From contig CAWGUU010000003.1 in NCBI GenBank assembly GCA_963825765.1, positions 62,001 to 126,000 on the forward strand: DNA of 64,000 bases, in the 5' to 3' direction. Below are positions 18,730 through 27,151 of the stretch, piece after piece; the first letter of the stretch is position 1; each line of letters starts with the position of its first letter. Below the pieces are notes generated by a model, which was not told where the DNA came from, made no database searches, and saw only the letters and a list, made by a program, of their open reading frames with translations. Position numbers and translations under genes: made by a program. Origin of the DNA: CAWGUU01 sp963825765. Its GTDB lineage: Bacteria; Actinomycetota; Acidimicrobiia; Acidimicrobiales; AC-14.

Positions 18730-19491
18730 TCACCGGGCTGGCGTGGTCGACACGAGCGCGTAGTCCGACACGTCGATGTACGAGATGTCGCCGACGAACG
18801 GCGAGCCGACCCGGAGCCCGATGTTGCGAGTCTCCTTGAGCACCAGGCCGGTGTCCACGGCGAACCAGTCCTCCACCACCGCCGCGCCCTTGGTGGCGCC
18901 CTCGAAGATCGTGGTCCAGCGGACGTGGCGGGCGTCGACCGGCTCCCCGCCGACGTAGACCCGTTCGTCGCCCAGGTAGGCGGTGATCTGGCGGGCGACG
19001 GTGTCCTCGTCGCGGCACTCCCATTCGACCTGGCCCTGGGTGGGGACGTCGGAGGCGTCGAACGACCCTCCCGTGCAGGTGAAGTCCTGGGTGCCGTGGG
19101 TCCACCAGTAGGCGATGTCGGTGCCGTAGGACGCCAGCCGGGGGCCGCAGCGGTCGTAGTACTCGACGTGCTGGACCAGGAAGTTCTGCTCCTCCCGCAC
19201 CCCACACCCCTGCCGGGTGACGATGCGGTAGGTGGTGGAGCTGTACGGGCGCTCGTAGTCGAAGAACGACACCCGCTCGCCTCCCCTGGTTCGGTAGGCG
19301 TAGACCCCGGGCTCGGGGAGGCCGTCGACCACCTCGGCCGCCGCCGGCCCGGCGCGGCGGAACCGCTCGACCGCCTGGTCACGGTCGATCGAGCCCTCCC
19401 ACAGGGTGCCGGCCAGCAGGAACAGACCCAGCCCCAGCACGACCACGATGGCGAGGCCCAGCAGGTGGCGCCGGGCCGACGTCTGCACCAT
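18730..19491 (-). CDS. DUF3068-family membrane protein
   Basis: 253-residue protein from ATG at 19491. An N-terminal membrane segment (LLGLAIVVVLGLGLFLLAG) is followed by a large extracytoplasmic domain with conserved aromatic strands (VEYYDRCGPRLASYGTDIAYW, YVGGEPVDARHVRWTT, VEDWFAVDTGLVLKETRN), the layout of the actinobacterial DUF3068 (porin PorA-like) family. The usual second membrane helix at the C-terminus is absent: the protein ends at SDYALVSTTPAR. The start is five bases past the crtB stop, so it is co-transcribed with the carotenoid genes. Its function is unknown; a role in the cell envelope is inferred. Confidence 0.72.
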   Translation of the reverse strand: MVQTSARRHLLGLAIVVVLGLGLFLLAGTLWEGSIDRDQAVERFRRAGPAAAEVVDGLPEPGVYAYRTRGGERVSFFDYERPYSSTTYRIVTRQGCGVREEQNFLVQHVEYYDRCGPRLASYGTDIAYWWTHGTQDFTCTGGSFDASDVPTQGQVEWECRDEDTVARQITAYLGDERVYVGGEPVDARHVRWTTIFEGATKGAAVVEDWFAVDTGLVLKETRNIGLRVGSPFVGDISYIDVSDYALVSTTPAR

Positions 19492-19495
19492 GCGA

Positions 19496-20365
19496 TCAGC
19501 AGCCTCCCATGCGGTGCCTCCCGGGGCGGAGCACCCCGAAGGCCACCGCCAGCTTCTTCCAGGTAGGTACCCGCACCCGGGAGGAGAACACGTCGTAGTC
19601 CGCGGCCTCGATCTCGTCGAGGATGCCGGAGTACAGCTTCCGGGCGCCACGGATGCAGCGGGCCGACGACGGCGGGAGCATGGGGATGCCCAGGTCGGCC
19701 GACACGTAGATCTCGCGGTTGCGGGCGATCTCGAAGGCCATGACGTCGCGCCAGGCGGGCGTGACCTCCCGGGCCCACGGGTCGGCCCCGAACTTCCTCA
19801 GGTCCTCCTGGGGGATGTAGACGCGGCCCCGGTCGAGGTCCTCGTTCACGTCGCGCAGGAAGTTGGACAGCTGGAAGGCGTTGCCCAGCTCTCGGGCGTG
19901 CACGAACGCCTCCGGCTGGAGGGGTTCGAGGATGGGCACCATCATCTCGCCGATGACGGCGGCCGACCCGTCCATGTAGCCGAGCAGGTCGTCGAACGTC
20001 TCGTAGCTGAAGACGGTGAAGTCCATCGTCATCGACCGCATGAACCGGCGGAAGCAGTCGGGGTCGATGTCGAAGGCCCTGACGGTGTGGACCACCGCCT
20101 TCAGCACAGGGTCGTCCGACCGGCCCCGCTCCAGGTCGGCGAAGAAGCGGTCCCCGAAGTCGGCCATGGCCCGCTGACGCTCCTCGACGGTGGCCGTCGA
20201 GCCGAGGTCGTCGACGATGTCGTCGGCGTACCGGCAGAAGCCGTACAGGGCGTGGACGTGGTGGCGCTTGACCTTCGGGAGCAGGTGGGTCGACCAGTAG
20301 TAGGTGGTGCCGTGGCGACGGTTGAGCTGCCGGCACCGCTCGTAGGACTCGTCGAGGGTGATCAC
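19496..20365 (-). CDS. crtB: Phytoene synthase
   Basis: Condenses two geranylgeranyl diphosphates to phytoene, the first committed step of carotenoid synthesis. 289 residues from GTG at 20365, which overlaps the crtI stop by four bases (GTGA). The two Asp-rich substrate/Mg motifs are present: YADDIVDD near residue 47 and NFLRDVNEDLDRGRVYIP near 165-182. Length and motif spacing are normal for bacterial CrtB. It lies second in the operon after crtI and is followed at once by DUF3068. Confidence 0.93.
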   Translation of the reverse strand: MITLDESYERCRQLNRRHGTTYYWSTHLLPKVKRHHVHALYGFCRYADDIVDDLGSTATVEERQRAMADFGDRFFADLERGRSDDPVLKAVVHTVRAFDIDPDCFRRFMRSMTMDFTVFSYETFDDLLGYMDGSAAVIGEMMVPILEPLQPEAFVHARELGNAFQLSNFLRDVNEDLDRGRVYIPQEDLRKFGADPWAREVTPAWRDVMAFEIARNREIYVSADLGIPMLPPSSARCIRGARKLYSGILDEIEAADYDVFSSRVRVPTWKKLAVAFGVLRPGRHRMGGC

Positions 20366-21849
20366 CGGCCGGCGCCAGGGGGGACCTGCTCGACCCGGTC
20401 GGCCGCCAGCCGTCCCGACAGGAGCACGATCGGCACGCCCACGCCCGGCACCGTGCCGGATCCGACGAACACCACGCCGGGCGCCTTGGCGTTCACGTTG
20501 TTGGGACGGAACGGCCCGGTCTGCAGGAACGTGTGGGCCAGGGCGAACGGCGTGCCCCGGGACATGCCCATCCGCTCCCAGTCGGAGGGGTCGGTGAAGC
20601 GCTCGAACTCGACGTCGTGGACCGGGTAGCCGAGGGCGGACACCCGCTGTACCAGGTCGTCCCTGATCTCGTCGCGGTCCGTGGCCCAGTCGATGCGACC
20701 CTCGAGGTTGGGCATCGGCTCCAGCACGTACAGGGAGCTGCACCCGACCGGCGCCAGGGTGGGGTCGGACACGCTCGGGCTGGTCACCAGGATGGAGGGG
20801 TCGGGCATGCGCACGCCCCGGCTCATGACCGCCTCGAACGCCTCCTCCCACAGCCCGCCGAAGTGGATGTTGTGGTGGGCCGAACCTTCGGGCATCGATC
20901 CCTTGACCCCGGCCAGCCACACCGCGCACGACGGCGAGTAGCGGCCCTTTCGGGCGGCCCGCGGCGGGCGGACGTCGGGCAGCAGCTCCTCGTAGGCGAC
21001 GGGCAGGTCGGGGTTGAGGACAACCGCGTCGGCGTGCGCGACCTCCCCGTCGGCCAGCCGGACGCCCGTGACCCGGCCGCCGGCGCCGCCCGGGCGCACA
21101 AGTCCCACGACAGTCGAGCGGTAGCGGAACGACGCCCCCGCCTTCTCGGCCGCCACCGCAAGCTCCCGGGCGATGGCGTGCATGCCGCCCTCGGGGAAGT
21201 AGACGCCCTCGACGGTGTCCATGTAGGTGATCACGCAGTACAGAGCCAGGGCCTCGAACGGCGACAGGCCCGCGTACATCGACTGGAAGGAGAAGATCTT
21301 CTGCAGCCGGGGGTCGGTGAAATACGACCCCACGACCTTGGACAGCTTGCGGAAGCCGCCCATCCGCGCGACGGCGGCGATCGGCCGCGGTGGCCAGGCC
21401 AGGTCGAGGGGCGAGTCGAAGTTGCGGTCGATGAAGTTGGGCAGCTCGAGGCGGTAGAGGTCGGTGAGCCAGTCGCAGAACCGTCCGAAAGCGGCGGCCT
21501 CGGTCGGCCCCGCGAAATCGCGGATCTCCGCCGTCATGGCCTCCCGCCCGTGCCAGACCCGGAGCTCGGTGCCGTCGGCGAAGCACGCCCGGTACATGGG
21601 GTCCACCGGGAGGAGCCGGAGGTGCTTGTCCATGTCGGCCCCCGCGGCGGCGAAGGTGTCGGCCAGGATGCCGGTCATGGTCAGCACGCTGGGGCCGGTG
21701 TCGAACCGGTAGCCGTCGGCCTCGAGCAGGCCGGCCCGCCCGCCGGGGACGTCGCCCCGCTCCAGGACTTGCACGTCGTGGCCCCGGCCGGCCAGGTGGC
21801 AGGCAGCCGAGAGGCCGCCCAGGCCGGCCCCCACGACGACGACGCGCAC
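20362..21849 (-). CDS. crtI: Phytoene desaturase (CrtI family)
   Basis: FAD-dependent carotene desaturase converting phytoene towards lycopene. 495 residues from GTG at 21849. The N-terminal dinucleotide fold is VVVVGAGLGGLSAACHLAGR with the acidic end VLERGDVPGGRAG. RFDTGPSVLTMTG follows, and the C-terminal flavin motif is VVFVGSGTVPGVGVPIVLLSG. First gene of the leftward operon. The number of desaturation steps cannot be read from sequence. It sits 52 bases from the divergent AlkD-like gene, so that short gap must hold its promoter. Confidence 0.93.
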   Translation of the reverse strand: MRVVVVGAGLGGLSAACHLAGRGHDVQVLERGDVPGGRAGLLEADGYRFDTGPSVLTMTGILADTFAAAGADMDKHLRLLPVDPMYRACFADGTELRVWHGREAMTAEIRDFAGPTEAAAFGRFCDWLTDLYRLELPNFIDRNFDSPLDLAWPPRPIAAVARMGGFRKLSKVVGSYFTDPRLQKIFSFQSMYAGLSPFEALALYCVITYMDTVEGVYFPEGGMHAIARELAVAAEKAGASFRYRSTVVGLVRPGGAGGRVTGVRLADGEVAHADAVVLNPDLPVAYEELLPDVRPPRAARKGRYSPSCAVWLAGVKGSMPEGSAHHNIHFGGLWEEAFEAVMSRGVRMPDPSILVTSPSVSDPTLAPVGCSSLYVLEPMPNLEGRIDWATDRDEIRDDLVQRVSALGYPVHDVEFERFTDPSDWERMGMSRGTPFALAHTFLQTGPFRPNNVNAKAPGVVFVGSGTVPGVGVPIVLLSGRLAADRVEQVPPGAGR

Positions 21850-21901
21850 GGCCAGAACCTACCCCGGCATCCTGCGGCGGCGGCCTCTACCTTGCTGGAT
21901 C

Positions 21902-22617
21902 GTGGACCCCGTGGAACAGGCAGTGGCGGAGATCACCGAGGCCCTGGTGCCGCTCGGGACCCCCGAGCGAGCAGTGGGCGCCAAGGCCTACCTGAAGAGC
22001 GACTACGAGTTCCTCGGTGTGGCGACACCCGACGGCCGCCCCGTGTTCACGGGCTGGCTGCGCCGGGCGCAACCGGACGTCGCCACCGTCCTCGCCGTCG
22101 TCGACCGGCTGTGGCAGTCGACGTGTTCGAGCACAGGTGGGGGGCGACCGAGCTGCTGAGGGCGAGGGCGAAGCACCTCGGGCCGGAGGTGCTGGTGAGG
22201 ATCGAGGCCATGGTGGGCGACGCCGGCACGTGGGCGCTCGTCGACCCGCTGGCCTACAGCGTCGCCGGCACCATGCTCACCGTCCATCCCGCCGCGGTGA
22301 CCGCAGTCGACGGGTGGGTCGAGGACACGTCGTTCTGGGTCCGGCGGTTGGCCATGCTGTGCCTGTCACACCCGGTGCGGGCCGGCGTCGTGCCCTTCTC
22401 GGTGCTGGCGGGCGTGGCCGACCGGCTGCTGGACGAGCGGGAGTTCTTCGTCCGCAAGGCGATCGGGTGGGTCCTGCGGGACCTCGCCAAGAAGAACCCT
22501 GTGGCGGTGGCGGGCTTCCTGCGGCCGCGCATGGCTCGGGTCAGCGGCGTGACGTGGCGGGAGGCCCGCAAGCCGCTGCCGGCGGCGGTCGTGGCCGAGC
22601 TGGAGGCGCTCCGCTAG
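21902..22617 (+). pseudogene. AlkD-like DNA alkylation repair protein, one frameshift
   Basis: HEAT-repeat DNA glycosylase family (AlkD/AlkC-like), which removes alkylated bases. GTG or ATG near 21902 begins DPVEQAVAEITEALVPLG, then KSDYEFLGVATPDGRP. The frame breaks near 22110-22118 and continues in the next frame with VDVFEHRWGATELLRARA, WVEDTSFWVRRLAMLC and VRKAIGWVLRDLAKKNPVAVAGFL, ending at 22617. One missing base restores a protein of about 238 residues, the family length. The block is 716 bases, one short of a multiple of three, consistent with a single deletion. It could be a true inactivation or a lone consensus error, since the surrounding genes are intact. Confidence 0.72.
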
Positions 22618-22626
22618 CGAAGCGAG

Positions 22627-23313
22627 CTACGAGAGCTCGACGCTGCGGACGTCGGGTCGCTGCGCGATGGCGGCGAGCAGCTCCGACACCTCGACACCCG
22701 CCGACGGCACCACCTCGGCCTCGATCGCCACGCCGTCGTCCGAAGAGCTCATCTTCATCCTCTGGAGGGCCAGCGGCAGCGCGACGAGCGCCCGCACCAC
22801 CTCCCCGGCGTCGGCCCCGGCAGCCAGCTCGATGACCACCTTGGCCCGGTCGCCGCCCAGCCGCCGGCGCATCCACCGGCGGGGAATGCGCAGCCCTTCG
22901 AGGCTGAGGAGGAGGGCGGCGGTGGTGATGGCGGCCGCGACGAGGCTCCCGATGCCCGCCGCCAACCCCACCGCGGCAGTGACCCACAGGCTGGCGGAGG
23001 TGGTGAGGCCCCGCACCGTCGCCCCCTCCTTGAGGATGGCGCCGGCGCCCAGGAAGCCGATGCCGACGACGACCTGCGACGCCACGCGGGTGACGTCCAC
23101 CTGGTAGTTGCTGTCGGCCCGGGGCTGTATGTAGGCGTCGAACCCGTGCACCGAGATCACGCCGAACAGGGCGGCGCCGACAGCCACTGAGATATGGGTC
23201 CGCAGCCCCGCCGCCTGGTGGGAAAGCTCCCGGTCGAGCCCGACCATCCCGCCGAGCAGCAGGGCCAGCCCGATGCGGGCGAGCACGTCGAAGTTGGAGA
23301 CGACCGGCTCCAC
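22627..23313 (-). CDS. MgtC/SapB-family membrane protein
   Basis: 228 residues from GTG at 23313. The N-terminal MgtC domain has four to five membrane segments and the family motifs LALLLGGMVGLDREL, GLRTHISVAVGAALFG, VGIGFLGAGAILKEG and GLTTSASLWVTAAVGLA. The soluble C-terminal part (about residues 150-228) looks ACT-like. Members are linked to growth under low magnesium and inside hosts, partly through regulation of the F-type ATP synthase. It is convergent with the AlkD-like gene (nine bases apart). Confidence 0.87.
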   Translation of the reverse strand: MEPVVSNFDVLARIGLALLLGGMVGLDRELSHQAAGLRTHISVAVGAALFGVISVHGFDAYIQPRADSNYQVDVTRVASQVVVGIGFLGAGAILKEGATVRGLTTSASLWVTAAVGLAAGIGSLVAAAITTAALLLSLEGLRIPRRWMRRRLGGDRAKVVIELAAGADAGEVVRALVALPLALQRMKMSSSDDGVAIEAEVVPSAGVEVSELLAAIAQRPDVRSVELS

Positions 23314-23348
23314 AGAGCCGAACCGTACTTTGGCCAGGCTGCGGCCGC

Positions 23349-24266
23349 TCAGCTGCCGGCGACGACCTCCAGGATGGCGTCGAGAGACAGCAGGGTGCCC
23401 TTGCCCCGCGGCGACCCGCCGATCAGGTCGCTGCCGCCCCACTGGTCGTCGGTGGGACAGGCCTCGATCTCGTTGAGGCAGCGGTAGGCGTCGACCAGGT
23501 CGACCGGCACGAACGGCGACGCCTTGGCCAGGGTGACCACCCGTCGCCCGGCCGACTCCCGCTCGGCCACCACCGCCTGGATACCGGCCCGCCCGACCGC
23601 CATGCGGGCGTAGGGCCCACTCTCCACGATCGCCGCCACCGAGCCCAGCTTGGCCACGACGTGGAACTCGCCCCAGGCCGGCCGGCTCTCCCCCCTGCCC
23701 TCGACGAACGCGCTGATCCGCTCCGACACGTCGCCGATCAGCCGCCGTAGGCCGTCGGCGTCGCCGGGCAGGCCCGCGTCCCGGGCGACGTGGTAGGGCT
23801 CGAAGACCCAGGCCAGCTCGGCCAGCAGCTTCTCGTCCACCCACGCCGGGCACCAGTAGGCGCCGGTGGTGTCGAGGATGCCCTCGGCCGCCACCAGCCG
23901 CTGGACGGCGGGGTGGTCGGCGAGCTCCGGGTGGTGGAGCACCCACACGGCGGTGCAGACGTCGGGGTCGGCGTCGTTGACGTGGACGTCGGCCTCGGGC
24001 TCGCCCTCGGGCTGCATCTGACCCCACAGCCCCTGGGACACCGACAGCAGCACCTGCTCGCAGGTCGCCCGGGTGGAGAGGCGGTCGACGCCCTCGTGGT
24101 GGTTGAACGACGCGTGCGGCCCGGCGGCCGACACCTTGGAGGGGCCCTGGACGCAACCGTCGAGGGCGATCGCCGGCGCCTTCATCTCGCAGAACCGGCC
24201 GAAGGTGAACGACTGGCCGGGATGGACCCGGAGGCGTACCTGCGGACGTACGTCGCTGCAGATCAT
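23349..24266 (-). CDS. Conserved protein, possibly DHH/DHHA1-like
   Basis: 305 residues from ATG at 24266; longer upstream starts exist but would enter the promoter region. No family is certain. Visible are a His-rich motif ASFNHHEGVDRLSTRATCEQ near residues 51-70, an acidic motif VHVNDADPDVCTAVWVLHH near 95, and a glycine-rich C-terminal motif WGGSDLIGGSPRGKG. The order of acidic/His clusters and a terminal GGS-type motif recalls DHH/DHHA1 phosphoesterases, but this is inference. It is transcribed divergently from an XRE-family regulator gene across a 171-base region, suggesting that the regulator controls it. Confidence 0.6.
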   Translation of the reverse strand: MICSDVRPQVRLRVHPGQSFTFGRFCEMKAPAIALDGCVQGPSKVSAAGPHASFNHHEGVDRLSTRATCEQVLLSVSQGLWGQMQPEGEPEADVHVNDADPDVCTAVWVLHHPELADHPAVQRLVAAEGILDTTGAYWCPAWVDEKLLAELAWVFEPYHVARDAGLPGDADGLRRLIGDVSERISAFVEGRGESRPAWGEFHVVAKLGSVAAIVESGPYARMAVGRAGIQAVVAERESAGRRVVTLAKASPFVPVDLVDAYRCLNEIEACPTDDQWGGSDLIGGSPRGKGTLLSLDAILEVVAGS

Positions 24267-24437
24267 CGGCACGGGTCGGCCTCGATTTGGCACCGGGACG
24301 GTTGCTCCGTCAGAGTGCGATATACACGTCGCATGGTCTCCCCTCCCCACGGGTAGTCCCAGGCTTACACCGACCGGTAAATGTGCGCAATACGTCACTG
24401 TGCATTCACATGACCGACGCATCATACTGAAACGATC
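24267..24437. promoter_or_regulatory. Divergent promoter region with imperfect palindromes
   Basis: 171-base gap between divergently transcribed genes (305-aa protein leftward, XRE regulator rightward), more AT-rich than its surroundings. It holds imperfect dyads such as GTGCGCAATACGTCAC near 24383-24398 and TGTGCATTCACA near 24399-24410, plus a GTGCGATATACAC stretch near 24316. These are candidate operators for the adjacent XRE protein; no experimental support is implied. Confidence 0.4.
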
Positions 24438-25871
24438 GTGGACGCTGGTGATGTCGACTCTGCTGTAGAGATTCCCTGGACCGAGTGCTCACTCGGACAG
24501 CTGGTGCAGGCGGCCCGCCTGCGAAATCGGGGCGGACGGCGGTCCCAGGCCAGGGTCGCCGAACTGCTGGACATGAGCCAGGCCACGGTCGGCGCCATCG
24601 AGCGCAACGACAGGGTGCCGGGGCTCGACGTGCTCACCAGGTTGGCCGTCCTCTACGAGCCCGACGAGGACGCCCGCCTCGAGCTCCTCACCCGGTGGCT
24701 GGTGAAATGGGTCGAACGCAAGGTGGAGACCGTGGTGGCCGGCCAGAGCACCGACGCCGGCCTCCTCCAGCGGGCGGCCGCCGGCCTGGCCGAAACTGTG
24801 TCCGCTCCGGACCGGGCCATCACCCAGTTCCCGTGCTCGCTCGAGAACTTCCCGGAGCGGTTCCAGCCCCTCGTCGCCGTCTTCCCCGACCGTCGGGAAG
24901 TTCCTCCGGACAGTCCGGCCGACCTCTTCATCCGCAGCGGAGCGGTCACCGACTTCCAGTTCCTCCCCCTGCTGAAGGGCATGACCGAGCCGCTCACGAT
25001 CTGCTCGGACAAGTTCTTCGTGCTGATGAAGGACGACTGGCTCCGGGAGCGCTTCTCCGGGCGCCACCTGCTGGTCGTCGGGTCGAGCGGGGTGAACTGG
25101 CTGACTCGCTCGCTGGCTGGCACCGCCCTGTTCCGCCCGCTCATCGAGCCGACGTGGCGGGCCTGGGACGACGACTACCGCGCCACCGAGGAGCTCGACG
25201 ACCACCGCATGCTGGGCGTGTTCTGGCGGCTCGTGGAGCGGGCCCAGTACTCCCAGGACCGCCGCGTCGACCCCGCCTCGATCCCCGCCGGCCTGCTCGG
25301 TCCGGCCCAGCACGACCGGCTGCCCCGGGCGACGGAGCTGGCCCGGCGGATCCTCGGCGGGAACACCGAGTCGAACATCGTCCAGCAGTTCCGGGTGCCG
25401 GGCTTCGCCGACCCCGCCGACGGGGAGCGCCACGGCCGCCTGCCCGGCGAGAACACCGACTTCGCAGTGCTCTCCCTCGCCCCCCACCCCTTCGACGACT
25501 CGGGTGACTACTTCGCCATCGTCGTGGCCGGGATCAGCGGGCCGGGCACCGCCCACGGCCTCAAGGCCCTGCTCACCGAGCAGCGGCTGTTCGCCGAACA
25601 TCCCTTCGGCGGGGTGATCAAGGTCCACCTGCCGGCACGCGAGGAGGGCTGGCCCGGACGCTTCGAGAAGGCCGACTGGATCTGGCAGACGGCGCCGTAC
25701 ACACCGGCCAAGGTGCTGGCCAACCTGCGCCAGGCCCGGGCCACACCCGACGGGCCCGCCCGCCGCCCCGCCTTCCAGGGGTGGGACCAGCAGGCGCTCG
25801 ACGACGCCATCGCCTTCGTCGAGCGGCTCACGACGGGTTCGACGCCGGCCGGCGGCGACGCCCTGTCCTGA
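24438..25871 (+). CDS. XRE-family regulator with large unknown C-terminal domain
   Basis: 477 residues from GTG at 24438. Residues about 15-70 form an XRE helix-turn-helix (LGQLVQAARLRNR, RVAELLDMSQATVGAIERND, GLDVLTRLAVLY). The remaining 380 residues are not a family I recognise. They include ICSDKFFVLMKDDWLRERF, a glycine-containing strand-loop HLLVVGSSGVNWLTRSL that looks Rossmann-like, and YFAIVVAGISGPGTAHGLKALL. The design suggests a ligand- or nucleotide-sensing module fused to a DNA-binding head. The divergent 305-aa neighbour is the most likely target. Confidence 0.7.
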   Translation: MDAGDVDSAVEIPWTECSLGQLVQAARLRNRGGRRSQARVAELLDMSQATVGAIERNDRVPGLDVLTRLAVLYEPDEDARLELLTRWLVKWVERKVETVVAGQSTDAGLLQRAAAGLAETVSAPDRAITQFPCSLENFPERFQPLVAVFPDRREVPPDSPADLFIRSGAVTDFQFLPLLKGMTEPLTICSDKFFVLMKDDWLRERFSGRHLLVVGSSGVNWLTRSLAGTALFRPLIEPTWRAWDDDYRATEELDDHRMLGVFWRLVERAQYSQDRRVDPASIPAGLLGPAQHDRLPRATELARRILGGNTESNIVQQFRVPGFADPADGERHGRLPGENTDFAVLSLAPHPFDDSGDYFAIVVAGISGPGTAHGLKALLTEQRLFAEHPFGGVIKVHLPAREEGWPGRFEKADWIWQTAPYTPAKVLANLRQARATPDGPARRPAFQGWDQQALDDAIAFVERLTTGSTPAGGDALS

Positions 25872-25900
25872 GACCTCCCGACGGCAGTACCCTCGATCCC

Positions 25901-26347
25901 ATGGCCCTTGAAGGCGACTACGAGCCCAGTCCGTACGAGTGGGTGCGGGACCAGGTCGAGGCATACGAGAGCTCGGGAGGCCAGCGGGGCAACACCCTGT
26001 TCGACACCGGGATGCCGGTGATCATCGTGACGACGCGGGGCAACAAGACCGGCAAGGTCCGGAAGTTCGCCCTGATGAGGGTCGAGCACGACGGCGAGTA
26101 CGCGCTCGTCGCCTCGAAAGGCGGGGCGCCGACCAATCCGATCTGGTACCGGAACCTCACGGCCAACCCCGAGGAGGTGACGATCCAGGACGGCCCCGCC
26201 CCGGTCGACGTCGGCGTCCGTGAGGTGAGCGGCGACGAGCGGGCCGCGTGGTGGGAGCGGGCGGTCGCCACCTTCCCTCAGTACGCCGAGTACCAGACCC
26301 AGACCGACCGGGAGATCCCCGTGCTGGTGGCCAGCCCCCGCAGCTAA
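25901..26347 (+). CDS. Deazaflavin (F420)-dependent nitroreductase-family oxidoreductase
   Basis: 148-residue protein of the Ddn/F420H2-dependent split-barrel family, starting at ATG 25901. Motifs include LFDTGMPVIIVTTRGNKTGK, VRKFALMRVEHDG, YALVASKGGAPTNPIWYRNL and the late WWERAVATFPQYAEYQ, typical of the quinone/nitroreductase group. It should use reduced coenzyme F420 to reduce quinone-like or other substrates, fitting an F420-making actinobacterium. It is a single gene between the XRE regulator and the convergent ATPase gene. Confidence 0.85.
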   Translation: MALEGDYEPSPYEWVRDQVEAYESSGGQRGNTLFDTGMPVIIVTTRGNKTGKVRKFALMRVEHDGEYALVASKGGAPTNPIWYRNLTANPEEVTIQDGPAPVDVGVREVSGDERAAWWERAVATFPQYAEYQTQTDREIPVLVASPRS

Positions 26348-26354
26348 TCGGGCC

Positions 26355-27110
26355 TCACGCCGGCGGGTCGAGTAGGTGCCGGAAATAGCGGGCCGGTGAG
26401 TCGAGGAAGGCTCGCACCTGCTGGACGACGTCGAGCTCCTCCCAGCTGCGCCGCTCGACGCCGTCGTCGCCGAGCTCGTAGATCCTTGCGCCGGGCAGGG
26501 CGAGCAACACCGGCGAATGGGTGGCGATGACGAACTGGGATCCGGCCTTGACCAGGTCGTCGAGCATGCCGAGCAGGGCCAGCTGGCTCCGGAACGAGAG
26601 TGGCGCCTCGGGCTCGTCCATGAACCACAGGCTTCGTGCGCCCATCCGCTTGTCGAACACGGTGAGAAAGGCCTGACCGTGGGAGAGCAGGTGCGGCGAC
26701 CGCCCGCCGAAGTCGGCGAGGAGCTGGGCTTCCTCGAAGGGGACGTTGCTCCTCGTCTTCGCCGACTGCTCGGCGGCGGTGGCGACGTCGAAGAAGCTCT
26801 CGGCCCGGAGGAACCACGCTCCACCCAGCGGGACGCCGCTGAGCACGGGACGGGTGCGACACGGGAGCCAGTCCCCCGGTTTCGGGCCCTTCAGGTCACG
26901 GTTGCCGGCCCCGCCCTCCGCCGGGCAGCCGCACGCCACGGCGATCGCCTCGAGCACGGTCGACTTGCCAGAGCCGTTCTCCCCGGCGAGGAACGTGACG
27001 CCGTCGGCGAACTCGAGCCCCTCCATGGCGGCGACGGCCGGCAACGACCACGGCCACGCATTCGTGTCGACGCCGGAACGGTCGACCGCGACGCCTCGGA
27101 GCCAGGACAC
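26355..27110 (-). CDS. SMC/ABC-like AAA ATPase
   Basis: 251 residues from GTG at 27110. It has the full ABC/SMC-type ATPase set without a transmembrane part: Walker A FLAGENGSGKSTVLEAIA near residue 40, signature-like LLSHGQAFLTVF, Walker B SLWFMDEPEAPLSFRSQLALL and the switch histidine VIATHSPVLLALPG. The family (AAA_23/AAA_21) is close to OLD/RecF-type ATPases acting in DNA repair or as partners of defence nucleases. Here no nuclease gene is adjacent, so it appears as a solitary ATPase; its role is unknown. Confidence 0.82.
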   Translation of the reverse strand: MSWLRGVAVDRSGVDTNAWPWSLPAVAAMEGLEFADGVTFLAGENGSGKSTVLEAIAVACGCPAEGGAGNRDLKGPKPGDWLPCRTRPVLSGVPLGGAWFLRAESFFDVATAAEQSAKTRSNVPFEEAQLLADFGGRSPHLLSHGQAFLTVFDKRMGARSLWFMDEPEAPLSFRSQLALLGMLDDLVKAGSQFVIATHSPVLLALPGARIYELGDDGVERRSWEELDVVQQVRAFLDSPARYFRHLLDPPA

Positions 27111-27151
27111 GTGCCCCAGCCTGCCAGCAGGTTGCCGGCCAAGGCCCGGCC

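Noticed and set aside
16611..20336. A 1,241-residue open frame on the reverse strand
   Set aside because: High GC keeps stop codons rare. Only its first part (the lipoprotein hydrolase, 16611-17780) has motifs; the rest is antisense or out of frame to SPFH, DUF3068 and crtB.
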